Numbered from the stretch's first letter, positions 17,015 to 27,324 are shown. The stretch: DNA of 64,000 nucleotides from Burkholderiales bacterium C2 (GCA_005503085.1 SCOI01000002.1:310001-374000), one strand, 5' to 3'. Made by a program: numbers and translations. The notes: generated from the letters alone by a model not told the origin.

Positions 17015-18805
17015 TCAGAACAGCGCTTCGTCCATCTCCATCAGCGGGTTCAGGCCGGCGCGCGCGGTGCGGATCAGCGAAGCGGTCTCGGGCAGCAGCT
17101 TCGCAAAATAGAAGCGCGCCGTCGAGAGCTTGGCGGTGTAGAACGGGTCGCCCGAGTCCTTTTTCTCCAGCGCGATCTTGGCCATGCGGGCGAAGAAGTA
17201 GGCAAAGGTCAGATGGCCGACGACGCGCAGATAGTCCACCGCTGCGGCACCCACCTCGTCGGGGTTGCCAAAGGCCTTCATGCCGATCTCGGTGGTCAGC
17301 TTGGTGACCTTGTCGCCAATATCGGCCAGCGGGTTGATGAACTCCTGCATCGCCTCGTTCGTGCCCTCTTCCTCGACGAAGGCGGCAATCTTCTTGCCGA
17401 ACTTCTTCAGCGTGGCGCCGTTGTTGGACAGGATCTTGCGGCCCAGCAGGTCCAGCGACTGGATCGTGTTGGTGCCTTCATAGATCATGTTGATGCGGGC
17501 ATCGCGCACATATTGCTCCATGCCCCACTCGTGGATGAAGCCATGGCCGCCGAAGACCTGCAGGCAGTGCGAGGTGGCGATCCAGCCGTTGTCGGTGATG
17601 AAGGCCTTGATGATGGGGGTCAGCAGCGCGACCTCGGCCTCGCATTCCTTGCGCTCGTCCTCGTCGTCCGAGCTCAGCGCCTTGTCCAGCTGCAGGCCCA
17701 CATAGGTGTTCAGCGCGCGGCCGCCCTCGGCATAGGCGCGCGCGGTCAGCAGCATCTTGCGCACATCGGGGTGCACGATGATGGGGTCGGCCGGCTTGTC
17801 CAGCGCCTTCGGGCCGCTCAGCGCACGCATCTGGATGCGGTCCTTGGCGTAGGCCACGGCGTTCTGGTAGGCCACCTCGGTCAGGCCCAGCGACTGGTTG
17901 CCCACGCCCAGGCGGGCGGCGTTCATCATCACGAACATCGCGGCCAGGCCCTTGTTGGGCTGACCGACCAGGGTGCCGACGGCCCCGTCCAGCACGATCT
18001 GTGCGGTGGCATTGCCGTGGATGCCCATCTTGTGCTCCAGGCCGCCGCAATAGACCGGGTTGCGCTCGCCCAGGCTGCCATCGGCATTGACCTTGAACTT
18101 CGGCACCACGAACAGCGAGATGCCCTTGGAGCCCTCGGGCGCCTCCGGCAGGCGGGCCAGCACCAGGTGGATGATGTTGTCGGCCATGTCATGCTCGCCG
18201 GCCGAGATGAAGATTTTCTGGCCGGTGATCTTGTACGTGCCGTCGGCCTGCGGTTCGGCCTTGGTGCGCAGCAGACCCAGATCGGTGCCGCAATGCGGCT
18301 CGGTCAGGCACATGGTGCCGGTCCACTCGCCGCTGGTCAGCTTGGGCAGATAGGTGGCCTTCTGCTCGGGCGTGCCATGGGCATGCAGGGCCTCGTAGGC
18401 GCCATGGCTCAGGCCCGGGTACATGGTCCAGGCCTGGTTGGCCCCGTTCAGCATCTCGTAGAAGCCCTGGTTCACGATCACCGGCAGACCCTGGCCGCCG
18501 TACTCGGGATCACAGCCCAGCGCCGGCCAGCCGCCCTCGACGTACTGCTTGTAGGCTTGCTTGAAGCCCTTGGGCGTGGTCACCTCATGGGTGCTCTTGT
18601 CCAGGGTGCAACCCTCGGCGTCGCCCGACAGGTTCAGCGGCGCGATCACCTCCGCCGCGAACTTGCCACCCTCTTCCAGCACCGCATTGATGGTGTCAGC
18701 GTCGATGTCGGCATGGGCCGGCAGCATCTTGAGCTCATCGACCACGTTCAGCAGCTCGTGCATCACGAACTTCATGTCGCGCAGCGGTGGGTTGTACTGG
18801 GGCAT
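17015..18805 (-). CDS. acyl-CoA dehydrogenase with C-terminal extension
   Basis: This 596-residue FAD enzyme catalyses the first oxidation of beta-oxidation, acyl-CoA to trans-2-enoyl-CoA. It is longer than the ~380-residue standard family because of an extra C-terminal helical domain, the class also seen in DmdC and long-chain FadE enzymes. Visible blocks are CLTEPHCGTDLGLLRTKAEP, KIFISAGEHDMADNI and CLQVFGGHGFIHEWGMEQYVRDARI, with IYEGTNTIQSLDLLGRK carrying the catalytic-glutamate region. It is the first structural gene after the TetR repressor, 37 bp away. Confidence 0.93.
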   Translation of the reverse strand: MPQYNPPLRDMKFVMHELLNVVDELKMLPAHADIDADTINAVLEEGGKFAAEVIAPLNLSGDAEGCTLDKSTHEVTTPKGFKQAYKQYVEGGWPALGCDPEYGGQGLPVIVNQGFYEMLNGANQAWTMYPGLSHGAYEALHAHGTPEQKATYLPKLTSGEWTGTMCLTEPHCGTDLGLLRTKAEPQADGTYKITGQKIFISAGEHDMADNIIHLVLARLPEAPEGSKGISLFVVPKFKVNADGSLGERNPVYCGGLEHKMGIHGNATAQIVLDGAVGTLVGQPNKGLAAMFVMMNAARLGVGNQSLGLTEVAYQNAVAYAKDRIQMRALSGPKALDKPADPIIVHPDVRKMLLTARAYAEGGRALNTYVGLQLDKALSSDDEDERKECEAEVALLTPIIKAFITDNGWIATSHCLQVFGGHGFIHEWGMEQYVRDARINMIYEGTNTIQSLDLLGRKILSNNGATLKKFGKKIAAFVEEEGTNEAMQEFINPLADIGDKVTKLTTEIGMKAFGNPDEVGAAAVDYLRVVGHLTFAYFFARMAKIALEKKDSGDPFYTAKLSTARFYFAKLLPETASLIRTARAGLNPLMEMDEALF

Positions 18806-18842
18806 GTCTAACTCCTCGGTTTCGATTCAATTCAGAACGGGT

Positions 18843-19571
18843 TCAGGTCTGGGGCCGCTTGCCGGTCTTCTTGGCGGCGGCCGCCGCGGATTTGCTGCCG
18901 GCGGCCTGCAGGCCTTCGGGCGTGGCATAGAAATTCACGATGCGCTCGAAGCCGACGCCGGCACGCTCCAGCGCGCCGGGTCGGCGCAGAAAGCGCGCAT
19001 CGTGGTGCAGGGACAGGATCAGCCCGTGCAGTTCAAACAAGATCTGTTCCACATCGGCATCGGCGCGCAGATGGCCGGCGTCCAGCGCCAGCACGATGGC
19101 CTTGTGCAGCGCCGCGTGCCAGGCCTTGACCATGCTGACCAGGGCGTCGCGCACCGGGCCGGGCCGGTCGTCGAACTCGACCGCGCCGCTGATATAGATG
19201 CAGCCCGAGTCGATTTCCACCGAGACCCGGCGCACCCAGTGCTCGTAGAGCGCGCGCAGCCGCGGCAGGCCGCGCGGCTCGCGGATCGCGGTGAAGAACA
19301 CCTCTTCCTCGAACTTGGCGTGATATTCCATCACCACCGCGATCTGCAACTCCTCGCGCGAGCCGAAATGGGCGAACACGCCGGACTTGCTCATCTTGGT
19401 GACGTCGGCGAGCGCGCCGATCGACAAGCCCTCCAGCCCCATATGCGAGGCCAGGCCCAGGGCCGCCTCCAGGATGGCGGCGCGGGTCTGCTGGCCTTTT
19501 TGCAGGGAGCGCACGCTGCGGCGAGGCATCTCGTCGCCGTCGGTGGGCTTGGGGCTGGGCAGGGCGGACAC
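18843..19571 (-). CDS. TetR family transcriptional regulator of the fatty-acid operon
   Basis: This 242-residue repressor has an N-terminal TetR helix-turn-helix (about residues 25-75, TRAAILEAALGLASHMG to MSKSGVFAHFGSREEL), a ligand domain, and a lysine/alanine-rich tail. It heads the leftward operon and is followed 37 bp later by acyl-CoA dehydrogenase. The usual logic of such regulators (PsrA, FadR-type TetR) is release by acyl-CoA. A near-palindrome at 19615-19636, 44 bp upstream of the start, is the likely autoregulatory operator. Confidence 0.9.
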   Translation of the reverse strand: MSALPSPKPTDGDEMPRRSVRSLQKGQQTRAAILEAALGLASHMGLEGLSIGALADVTKMSKSGVFAHFGSREELQIAVVMEYHAKFEEEVFFTAIREPRGLPRLRALYEHWVRRVSVEIDSGCIYISGAVEFDDRPGPVRDALVSMVKAWHAALHKAIVLALDAGHLRADADVEQILFELHGLILSLHHDARFLRRPGALERAGVGFERIVNFYATPEGLQAAGSKSAAAAAKKTGKRPQT

Positions 19572-19614
19572 GGTGCGTGGGGACTCTGTGGAATTCGCTG
19601 GAAAGCCGAATAAT

Positions 19615-19636
19615 AAAACGAACGGTCGTTCTATTT
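19615..19636. promoter_or_regulatory. putative TetR operator
   Basis: GAACG-GT-CGTTC (19620-19631) is a perfect 5-bp inverted repeat with a two-base centre. Extending outward to 10-base arms, 8 of 10 positions still mirror (AAAACGAACG against CGTTCTATTT). It sits in an AT-rich patch just upstream of the TetR start, where a repressor would block the operon promoter. I saw no second copy in the short gap before the dehydrogenase gene. Confidence 0.65.
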
Positions 19637-19843
19637 TGCAGAAATCGACAGAAGGCCGTGCAAGTATTCGTGGCGATTTCTAGAGCCGCCCGCCTAGAAG
19701 TTCACGCCAGCCCGCCAGTCTGGGTCGCGCAGATGTCAGGCCGTTGACGCTGTGGCCGCCGGCGCACAGCGCCTGTCTGCGGGGCTTCAGCACTTGAGTC
19801 AGTACGCACTCTTGCAGTACGCTGCGGCCAGGAGGTCAATGCT

Positions 19844-20401
19844 GTGGATGTTCTTCAACTGGATGTCTCCGGCCGGCCGCAAGCCTGGATCACGACCAAG
19901 GAGGCCGCCGTGATCTATGCCAGCGACGGCGTGGCCTGGACTCTGGGCAACCCCTGTCATGTGATGCGCGGAGGCCTGCAGCGCCGCACCGGCCTGCAGT
20001 CGCGCATCGAGGTCCACCCCATCATCGCGGTGCGCGGGGCCGTGCCCAGCCGCGCCTGGCGCTCGGCGCCGGCGCTGTCCAATCCCAAGCTCTTCGTGCG
20101 CGACCGCTATGTCTGCGCCTACTGCGGCCACAGCCACCACGCCGACGACCTGACCCGCGAACACATCATCCCGACCTCGCGCGGCGGCCGCGACAGCTGG
20201 ATGAACTGCATCACCGCCTGCCGCGGCTGCAATGGCCGCAAGGGCAGCCGCCTGCCCGAGGAGGCCAATATGAGCCTGCTCTACCTGCCCTATGTGCCCA
20301 GCCTGCACGAGGACATGATTCTGCGCGGCCGCCGCATCCTGGCCGACCAGATGGAGTTCCTGCTGGCCAGCGTGCCCCGCTCCAGCCGGCTGCATGCCTG
20401 A
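19844..20401 (+). CDS. HNH endonuclease
   Basis: This 185-residue protein has an HNH nuclease domain in its second half. CAYCGHSHHADDLTREHIIP holds the zinc cysteines and the first histidines, followed by SRGGRDSWMNC and ITACRGCNGRKG with the second zinc pair. The GTG start at 19844 is supported by a perfect AGGAGG at 19830-19835. Stand-alone HNH proteins of this length are widespread single-copy chromosomal genes in Burkholderiales, and nothing around it suggests a mobile or defence context. Confidence 0.88.
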   Translation: MDVLQLDVSGRPQAWITTKEAAVIYASDGVAWTLGNPCHVMRGGLQRRTGLQSRIEVHPIIAVRGAVPSRAWRSAPALSNPKLFVRDRYVCAYCGHSHHADDLTREHIIPTSRGGRDSWMNCITACRGCNGRKGSRLPEEANMSLLYLPYVPSLHEDMILRGRRILADQMEFLLASVPRSSRLHA

Positions 20402-20489
20402 GTAAAGACTTGTTGCATCGCCGGCGCCCGCCGGTCAACCGCTTCACAATACGGACCGTTGGGCTCAGATCTGCCCCGAGGAGACCGTG

Positions 20490-20963
20490 ATGAAGAAGTT
20501 GTTGATTGCCGCCGCCGTGGTGACCCTGGCCGCCTGTTCGACCACCAGCCCCGATGTGGTGCAACGCGGCGATGCCCAGCGCATGTCCCAGGTCCAGGAC
20601 GGCACCGTGCTGTCGGTGCGCCCGGTCACGGTTGATGGCTCGCAAAGCGGTGTCGGCGGCGTCGCCGGTGGCGTGGTCGGCGCGATTGCCGGCTCCAATG
20701 TCGGCGGCCGGCGCGAGGGTCAGATCGTCGGCGTGCTCGGCGCGGTGGCCGGTGCGGCACTGGGCAATGCGATCGAGCGCAATGTCACCAAGGAAGAGGC
20801 GGTCGAGATCCTGGTCCAGCTGCGCAACGGCGAGCGCCGCGCCATCGTCCAGGCCAAGGGCAATGAAACCCTGAACCCCGGTGAGTCGGTGATCCTGGTC
20901 ACCACCGGTGGCAAGACCCGGGTGACCCGCGCCCCGGTGATCAGCGGGGCCGCCAGGAGCTGA
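20490..20963 (+). CDS. glycine zipper 2TM domain lipoprotein (SlyB/Pcp-like)
   Basis: This 157-residue envelope protein has a lipobox at residues 14-17 (TLAACS). A glycine-zipper membrane segment follows (GVGGVAGGVVGAIAGSNVGG then GVLGAVAGAALGNAIE) and then a short beta domain. The SlyB/Pcp family are outer-membrane lipoproteins linked to envelope integrity. A GTG one codon upstream is possible, but the ATG at 20490 gives the standard MKKLL leader with GAGGAG just upstream. Confidence 0.85.
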   Translation: MKKLLIAAAVVTLAACSTTSPDVVQRGDAQRMSQVQDGTVLSVRPVTVDGSQSGVGGVAGGVVGAIAGSNVGGRREGQIVGVLGAVAGAALGNAIERNVTKEEAVEILVQLRNGERRAIVQAKGNETLNPGESVILVTTGGKTRVTRAPVISGAARS

Positions 20964-21086
20964 GCCCTGCCGCTCTTGGCAGCGCTTGGCTGCGCTCGTT
21001 TCATCCAGCTTGGGTTTTTGCAGGGCCGCTGACGGCCAGGCGCAACGTATGCTTGGCGCTCCTATCAAACGCAGGAGATTGGAACG

Positions 21087-21497
21087 ATGCCCGCCACCCT
21101 GACATCCGCGCTGAGCCTGGCCGGCCGCGTGCTGCTGGCCCTGATCTTTGTGCTCGCCGGTCCCGGCAAGCTGGCCAACCCGGCCGGCACCGCCGCCTAT
21201 ATGGCCAGCTCCGGCCTGCCCGCCAACCACCTGCTGGCCCTGGCCGTCGGCGCTTTCGAGCTGCTGGCCGGCCTGGCCCTGATCGTCGGCTTCCAGACGC
21301 GCTGGGCTGCGCTGGCGCTGGCCGGCTTCACGCTGGTGGCCAGCTTCCTATTCCATGCCTTCTGGGCCCTGCCCGCCGAGCAGCAGATGATGCAGCAGCT
21401 GCTGTTCATGAAGAACATCGCGCTGGCCGGCGGCCTGCTGGTGCTGGCCGCGCATGGCGCGGGCGCGCTGAGCCTGGACGCGCGCCGCCGGCACTGA
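21087..21497 (+). CDS. DoxX family membrane protein
   Basis: This 136-residue integral membrane protein has four predicted transmembrane helices and the DoxX signature LALIFVLAGPGKLANP near the N-terminus. Family members are quinone- or redox-associated membrane proteins of mostly unknown role. It is monocistronic with its own start after AGGAGATTGGAACG, and convergent with the MFS gene across 17 bp. Confidence 0.88.
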   Translation: MPATLTSALSLAGRVLLALIFVLAGPGKLANPAGTAAYMASSGLPANHLLALAVGAFELLAGLALIVGFQTRWAALALAGFTLVASFLFHAFWALPAEQQMMQQLLFMKNIALAGGLLVLAAHGAGALSLDARRRH

Positions 21498-21514
21498 CGA
21501 GTCCGCAGCCCCCT

Positions 21515-22762
21515 TCAGTGGGCGCGGCGCTCACGCCGACCCGCGAACACCCAGGCCACGGCCAGCACGCCGGCGGCCCCCAGGCCCATGACCCAGGCCG
21601 AGCCGAAGCGCTCGACCGCCAGCCCGGCAACGCCGACACCGGCCGACTGGCCGAGGAAGAAGCAGGAGGCAAAGGCCGACACCGCAGCGCCGCGCTGCGC
21701 CGGCGCCATCTGTGTGGCATTGAGCTGCAAGGTGTTGTGCAGCATGTAAAAGCCCAGGCCTGCCAGCAGGCAGGCCGGCGCCGCCACCCACCAGGCCGGC
21801 GTCAGCGCCAGGCTCAGCAAGGCGATGAACAGCAGGCCGCCGCCCCAGCGCGCCAGCCCCACCTCGCCCAGTCCCTTGACCAGCCGCGCCGAGCCCAGCG
21901 CGAACACAAAGCCGCCCAGGCCGAACAGCATCACCAAGGAGCCGGCCAGCGACAGCGACAGCCCGAAATGCCCGTGCAGATGCGAGGCGATGAAGGCGAA
22001 GGGGCCGTAGAGGAACAGCCCCTCCAGAAACACCGTCAGCAGGACCACGCGCGCCCAGGGCAGGCCCAGGATGTGCGAGAAGTCGTCGATCATGCGGCGC
22101 AGCTGCGAGCCCTCGGCCGGCCGCATCTGACGGGCGTGCGCCGGCAGCTGGCGGTTGACACGCCACAGCGCCGCGCTGATCAGTACGAACAGGCCTGCCA
22201 GCATGAAGAAAGGCGTGCGCCAGCTCAGATGGTCGGCCGCGAAACCACCCAGCCAGACGCCTGCCGAGAGCCCGACGATCTGGCCGATCAGAAAGCGCGC
22301 CAGCACCGGCTGGCGCCGCTCATAGGCCACCACATCGCCGATCCAGGCCATGGACAGCGGGATGATGGCCGCCGCCGTGGCCCCGGCCAGCACCCGCGCG
22401 AACAGCAGCCACTCGAAGCCGCCAGCCAGTGCACACAGCAGCGAGGTGGCGCCGCAGGCCAGTGTCGCCCAGGCGATCACCCGGTACTTGCCATAGCGGT
22501 CGCCCAGCGGCCCGAACACCAGCTGCGACAGGCCATAGGCGATCGAGAACAGGCTGATCACCTGCGCGGCCTGGCCCAGGCCGACGGTGAACTCCTGCGC
22601 GAGCCGCGGCAGCAAGGCATCGTTGACGCGCAGGGCCACCCCGCTGCCGAAGGCGGCCAGCGACAGGCAGGCGATGGCAAGAGCGGGAAGCTCGGCCGCA
22701 GGCTCGCCGGGAGCGCTGGCCAGTGGTGCTCGGGTGTTGGCTGGTTCCATGGGTCGGGCCAT
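21515..22762 (-). CDS. MFS transporter
   Basis: This ~415-residue, twelve-helix major facilitator is of the drug/sugar-efflux (YnfM/AraJ-like) kind. The loop 2-3 motif is FGPLGDRYGKYRVI. The start is uncertain: ATGs at 22762 and 22750 are both plausible and neither has a strong Shine-Dalgarno, so coordinates at the 5' end may be off by a few codons. It lies 68 bp downstream of livF on the same strand and could be cotranscribed with the amino-acid importer operon, although the gap allows an independent promoter. Confidence 0.85.
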   Translation of the reverse strand: MARPMEPANTRAPLASAPGEPAAELPALAIACLSLAAFGSGVALRVNDALLPRLAQEFTVGLGQAAQVISLFSIAYGLSQLVFGPLGDRYGKYRVIAWATLACGATSLLCALAGGFEWLLFARVLAGATAAAIIPLSMAWIGDVVAYERRQPVLARFLIGQIVGLSAGVWLGGFAADHLSWRTPFFMLAGLFVLISAALWRVNRQLPAHARQMRPAEGSQLRRMIDDFSHILGLPWARVVLLTVFLEGLFLYGPFAFIASHLHGHFGLSLSLAGSLVMLFGLGGFVFALGSARLVKGLGEVGLARWGGGLLFIALLSLALTPAWWVAAPACLLAGLGFYMLHNTLQLNATQMAPAQRGAAVSAFASCFFLGQSAGVGVAGLAVERFGSAWVMGLGAAGVLAVAWVFAGRRERRAH

Positions 22763-22830
22763 TCTTGCCGATACCGGCCGAACCAAGCAGCGATCAGGCG
22801 CGCTCATCGCACCAGCGATCGCCCCGCCGC

Positions 22831-23550
22831 TCAGGCCGCGCGGCCGCCCAGATAGAGCTCGCGCACCTGCGGGTCGCTGATCAGCTGACGGGCGGCGCCG
22901 GTCAGGGCCACCGTGCCCATCGACAGCACATAGGCACGGTCCGAGATGCGCAACGCCTCCATCGCGTTCTGCTCCACCATCAGGATGGCCACACCCTCCT
23001 TGGCACGCACCTGGACGATGGCCTCGAAGACCTCCTGCAGCATCTTCGGCGACAGACCGGCCGAGGGTTCATCAAGCAGCAGCATGCGCGGACGCGGCAT
23101 CAGCGCCCGCGCCAGCGCCAGGATCTGGCGCTCGCCGCCCGACAGCGAGGCGGCCGGCGCGGCGATCTTGCGCGAGAGCACAGGATAGAGCGCACACAGC
23201 TCCTCGATGCGCGCGCCCACCTGGCGCTCGGCCAGGTGATGGCCGCCGACCTGCAGGTTCTCGCGCACGCTCAGCGCCGCGAACACGTTCTCGGTCTGCG
23301 GCACAAAGCCAAGGCCGGCACGCTGGATCTTGCGGTGCACCGGCATGGCCGACACATCCCGACCCTCCAGCAGCACCCGGCCGCTGCGCGGCGTCAGGTA
23401 GCCGGCGATGGTCTTCAGCAAGGTACTCTTGCCGCAGCCGTTGGGGCCCAGCAGCGTGACGATTTCCCTGCTATCGGCGTGCACGCTCATGCCGCGCAGG
23501 ATGTCCACCTCGGGCGTGTAGCCGGCGATGACGTTGTCGACGACGATCAT
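22831..23550 (-). CDS. livF: branched-chain-type amino acid ABC transporter ATPase
   Basis: This 239-residue ATPase is of the HAAT family (LivF). It has Walker A GPNGCGKST, signature LSGGERQIL, Walker B RMLLLDEPSAGL and the family block VPQTENVFAALSVREN. It pairs with LivG to power import through LivHM. It starts directly after the livG stop codon (contiguous at 23550/23551). Operon context (pruA first) suggests a substrate on the proline/glutamate route rather than leucine. Confidence 0.92.
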   Translation of the reverse strand: MIVVDNVIAGYTPEVDILRGMSVHADSREIVTLLGPNGCGKSTLLKTIAGYLTPRSGRVLLEGRDVSAMPVHRKIQRAGLGFVPQTENVFAALSVRENLQVGGHHLAERQVGARIEELCALYPVLSRKIAAPAASLSGGERQILALARALMPRPRMLLLDEPSAGLSPKMLQEVFEAIVQVRAKEGVAILMVEQNAMEALRISDRAYVLSMGTVALTGAARQLISDPQVRELYLGGRAA

Positions 23551-24338
<788 letters not shown>

Positions 24339-24342
<4 letters not shown>

Positions 24343-25226
24343 GGGATCTTGCGCAATTTCTCGCGGACGAGGCCCTCGCTGCGCCACAGCAGGCAGGCCA
24401 GCAGGATGAGGCCGATCAGGCCCAGGCGCAGCGCGCCCGAGACATCGGAGTCGAGTTGGAAATAGTCCTTGGCGAAGGGCACGGCCGCATAGGCCGCCTG
24501 CACCAGCAGCACGCCGACCAGCACGCCGGCCGTGTTGCCCAGGCCGCCTATCATCAGCATGGTCCAGAGCAGAAAGGTCTCGGAAGCCAGCATGTAGTCG
24601 GGCCCGACAAAGCTCATGTAGTGCGCATAGAGCGAGCCGGCCAGGGCCGTCAGCGCGGCCCCGGCCAGGATGGCGCGGGTCTTCAGCGACTTCAGGTCAT
24701 AGCCCATGCAGGCGGCCAGCTGCGGCTCCTCGCGCATCAGGCGCAGGGCCCGGCCGAAACGGCCGTTGCCGACCCGGCTGCAGGCCAGCGCGGCGGCAGC
24801 CAGGGCCACGAGCACCAGGCCGAGGAAGCCCAGCGCGCTCCAGGGACGCGCCCAGGCGTCGAACAACGAAGGGATCGCGCTGATGCCCTGGGCGCCGCCG
24901 GTCAGCCAGCCCTCGTTGGTGGCCACGGTGCGCAGGATCTCGGCGATCGCCAGCGTGGCAATGCCCCAGTAGTCCGAGCCCAGCTGCTTGCCCAGCCGCG
25001 CGACGCAGCAGCCCAGTGTGCAGGCCAGGGCCACGCCCAGCGCTGCGCCGAGCAGCGGCGAGTAGCCGGCCTGGATCGCGATGCCGGTGGCGTAGGCGCC
25101 CAGGCCCGCAAAGGCGATATGACCAAAGTTCAAGAGCCCGGCATAGCCGGCCTGCAGGTTCAGGCCCAGGGCCATCAGGCCGTAGATGCCGGCCACCGTC
25201 AGTGAGGAAACGAGGAAATCAAACAC
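24339..25226 (-). CDS. livM: branched-chain-type amino acid ABC transporter permease
   Basis: This ~295-residue permease has the LivM signature GLMALGLNLQAGYAGLLNFGHIAFAGLGAY near the N-terminus and about eight membrane helices. I place the start at the GTG at 25226 (VFDFLVSS), which has GAGG six bases upstream. A GTG at 25238 is an alternative that would extend the overlap with livH to 20 bases. It forms the membrane channel with LivH. Confidence 0.9.
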
Positions 25227-26124
25227 GGCGCACCTCACGGTCGAACAGGCCGTAGGGCTTGAACAGCAGGGCCAGCAGCAGGATCAGGAAGGAGGCGGCG
25301 CTGATATAGGAGACCGGCATGAAGACCATGCCCTGGCCACCGAACACAGCCAGCAGCGGGCCGAAGTTGATATTCGTCACCGCGGTCTCGGTCAGCGCGA
25401 TCAGCACGGCGCCGGCCACCGCCCCCATCGGATTGCCCAGGCCACCGAGAATGGCGGCGGCGAACACCGGCAGCAGCAGGTCGTGGCCCAGATTGATGTG
25501 GGCACCGGTCGACAGCGCCAGCATGCTGCCGCCCAGGGCCGCGATCGCGCCGCTGCTGAAGTTGACCGCTCGGGTCAGACCCTCGGCATCCAGGCCCGAG
25601 GCGGCGGCCAGCGGCGCATTGCTGGCCAGCGCGCGCAGTGCGCGGCCCGTGCGGGTGCAGAACAGCAGCAGCGTGAAGACCAGCAGCACGGTCAGACTGG
25701 TGGCTACCGTCATCGCCTGCAGCGGCGTGATGCGCGCGTCCAGCAGCACCCAGGGGGCGGCCAGCGGCAGATTGAACATGCGCGGGAAGGAGCCCGCCAG
25801 GCCCTGCATGAAGGCGATGATCAGCATGGCCACGGCCAGCGAGCCTATCATCGTGATGGCCGGACCGGCGCGCAGCAGGCGGCGGAACACCAGCAGGTGC
25901 AGCAGCAGGGTCAGCACCCCAGTCAGCAGGCAGGAGACGAGGATGGCGGCCACCAGAGGCAGGCCGGCGGTCTGCAGGGCGAAGGTCATATAGGCCCCCA
26001 ACATCGCGTACTGCACATGGGCGATATTGGGGAACTTGACCAGCCCGTAGACCATGCTCAGACCGAGGGCGATCAGCGCCAGGTCGGAGGCACGCAGCAG
26101 CGTGTCGACGAGAAATTGAAGCAT
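25219..26124 (-). CDS. livH: branched-chain-type amino acid ABC transporter permease
   Basis: This 301-residue permease is of the LivH type. The characteristic early block is ALIALGLSMVYGLVKFPNIAHVQYAMLGAY, and the coupling region is DAEGLTRAVNFSSGAIAALGG. The ATG at 26124 (MLQFLVDTLLR) is the likely start; an upstream TTG would add nine unconserved residues. It follows the binding-protein gene after a hairpin, and overlaps livM. Confidence 0.91.
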   Translation of the reverse strand: MLQFLVDTLLRASDLALIALGLSMVYGLVKFPNIAHVQYAMLGAYMTFALQTAGLPLVAAILVSCLLTGVLTLLLHLLVFRRLLRAGPAITMIGSLAVAMLIIAFMQGLAGSFPRMFNLPLAAPWVLLDARITPLQAMTVATSLTVLLVFTLLLFCTRTGRALRALASNAPLAAASGLDAEGLTRAVNFSSGAIAALGGSMLALSTGAHINLGHDLLLPVFAAAILGGLGNPMGAVAGAVLIALTETAVTNINFGPLLAVFGGQGMVFMPVSYISAASFLILLLALLFKPYGLFDREVRRV

Positions 26125-26157
26125 GAGGAGGGGGCGTACAGCGAGGGGCAAGACCCG

Positions 26158-26183
26158 GCCCCGGCTGGCGCCGGGACCGGGGC
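26158..26183 (-). terminator. intercistronic hairpin between binding-protein gene and livH
   Basis: GCCCCGG (26158-26164) pairs with CCGGGGC (26177-26183) across 12 bases, starting just after the stop of the binding-protein gene. No T-run follows. Hairpins at this position commonly protect the upstream message and lower permease expression, which would keep binding protein in excess. Confidence 0.5.
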
Positions 26184-26189
26184 GATCTA

Positions 26190-27287
26190 TCAGCGGGGGA
26201 CGACTTTCCCGTCGTATTTCAGCTTCGCGTAGGGCGGATCGATGCGCTGGCGCTGGTCATCAAACACGATGGGGCCGGTGACGCCCACATAGCCGCCCTT
26301 GCCCAGTTCCTTCAGCGCCGCCTGCACGGCGGCCGGCTCGGTCGACCTGGCCTTGTTCATCGCGGCGGCCGTCATCAGCACGGCGTCATAGGCATAGCCG
26401 GTGTAGGAGGTCTTGGTGCCTTCCTTGTACTTGGCATTGAAGGCGGCCTGGTAGGCCCGGCCAGCCTCGCCATAGACATTGCCGACTTCCATGCCCAGCT
26501 GCCCCTGGGCCACGGCGGCCGGCGTGTCGGACAAGCTCATGCTCAAGAGGATGGCGTACCAGGGCTTGGCGCGCAGGCCCAGCTCGAAGGCTTCGCGGTT
26601 CAGCACCGCGGACTCCTGGCCATAGGCGGTGTAGATATAGGCGTCGGGCTCGGCGCGCGACATCTGCTGCAGCTCGCGGCGGTAGGTGCTCTGGCCCTGG
26701 GTGTAGAGCACCTCGCTGACGATCTGGCCGCCCAGCTTGGTGAACTCTTCCTTGAAGCCGTGCGCAACGCCCTGGCCGTAGGCATTGTTGGGCGCCAGCA
26801 TCGCGACCTTGCGATAGCCCAGTGCCCAGGTGTCGGCGGCCGAGAACTTGTTGCCCAGGTTCTCCAGGCCGATCAGGTTGAAGGAAGTCGCGCCGAGCTC
26901 GCGGATCTTGACGCTGGTGCTGGCGATATTGATGTGGGTGACGCCCTCCTTGACCAGGTACTGGGCCATGGGCAGCGTGATGCCCGACGAGTACTCGCCG
27001 ATCACGACCGGCACCTTGTCGACGCTGACCAGCTTGCGCGCCGAGTTCAGCGCCGTGGTCGGGTTGCCGCCCGAGTCCTCGACGATGACATTGAACTTCT
27101 TGCCGAGCACGCCGCCCGAGGCATTGACCTTGTCGGCAGCCAGGGCCACGGCACGGCGCACGTCCTCGCCCACGGTGGCGTTGGAGCCGGTCAGCGAGAG
27201 CACGGCGCCCATCTGGATGGTGTCCTGCGCCTGAACGGCGCTGCCGATCAGCGCCAGCAGGGCGAGGCTGGTCATACGAAGTTTCAT
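26190..27287 (-). CDS. ABC transporter periplasmic amino-acid-binding protein (LivJ-like)
   Basis: This 365-residue type I periplasmic binding protein has a signal peptide (KLRMTSLALLALIGSAVQAQ) and Leu/Ile/Val-binding-fold blocks: IQMGAVLSLTGSNATVGEDV, VVIGEYSSGITLPMAQ and KVAMLAPNNAYGQGVAHGF. Its ligand is not deducible from sequence, but the upstream pruA gene points to proline, hydroxyproline-derived or glutamate-type compounds. It is second in the pruA-livJHMGF operon, 37 bp after pruA. Confidence 0.9.
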   Translation of the reverse strand: MKLRMTSLALLALIGSAVQAQDTIQMGAVLSLTGSNATVGEDVRRAVALAADKVNASGGVLGKKFNVIVEDSGGNPTTALNSARKLVSVDKVPVVIGEYSSGITLPMAQYLVKEGVTHINIASTSVKIRELGATSFNLIGLENLGNKFSAADTWALGYRKVAMLAPNNAYGQGVAHGFKEEFTKLGGQIVSEVLYTQGQSTYRRELQQMSRAEPDAYIYTAYGQESAVLNREAFELGLRAKPWYAILLSMSLSDTPAAVAQGQLGMEVGNVYGEAGRAYQAAFNAKYKEGTKTSYTGYAYDAVLMTAAAMNKARSTEPAAVQAALKELGKGGYVGVTGPIVFDDQRQRIDPPYAKLKYDGKVVPR

Positions 27288-27324
27288 CGTCGATCTCCGG
27301 TGGTGAGGTGGGTGGGGATGGGAA

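Noticed and set aside
19844..20401. HNH endonuclease as a defence or homing element.
   Set aside because: Composition matches its neighbours and no restriction partner, intron or terminal repeat is present.
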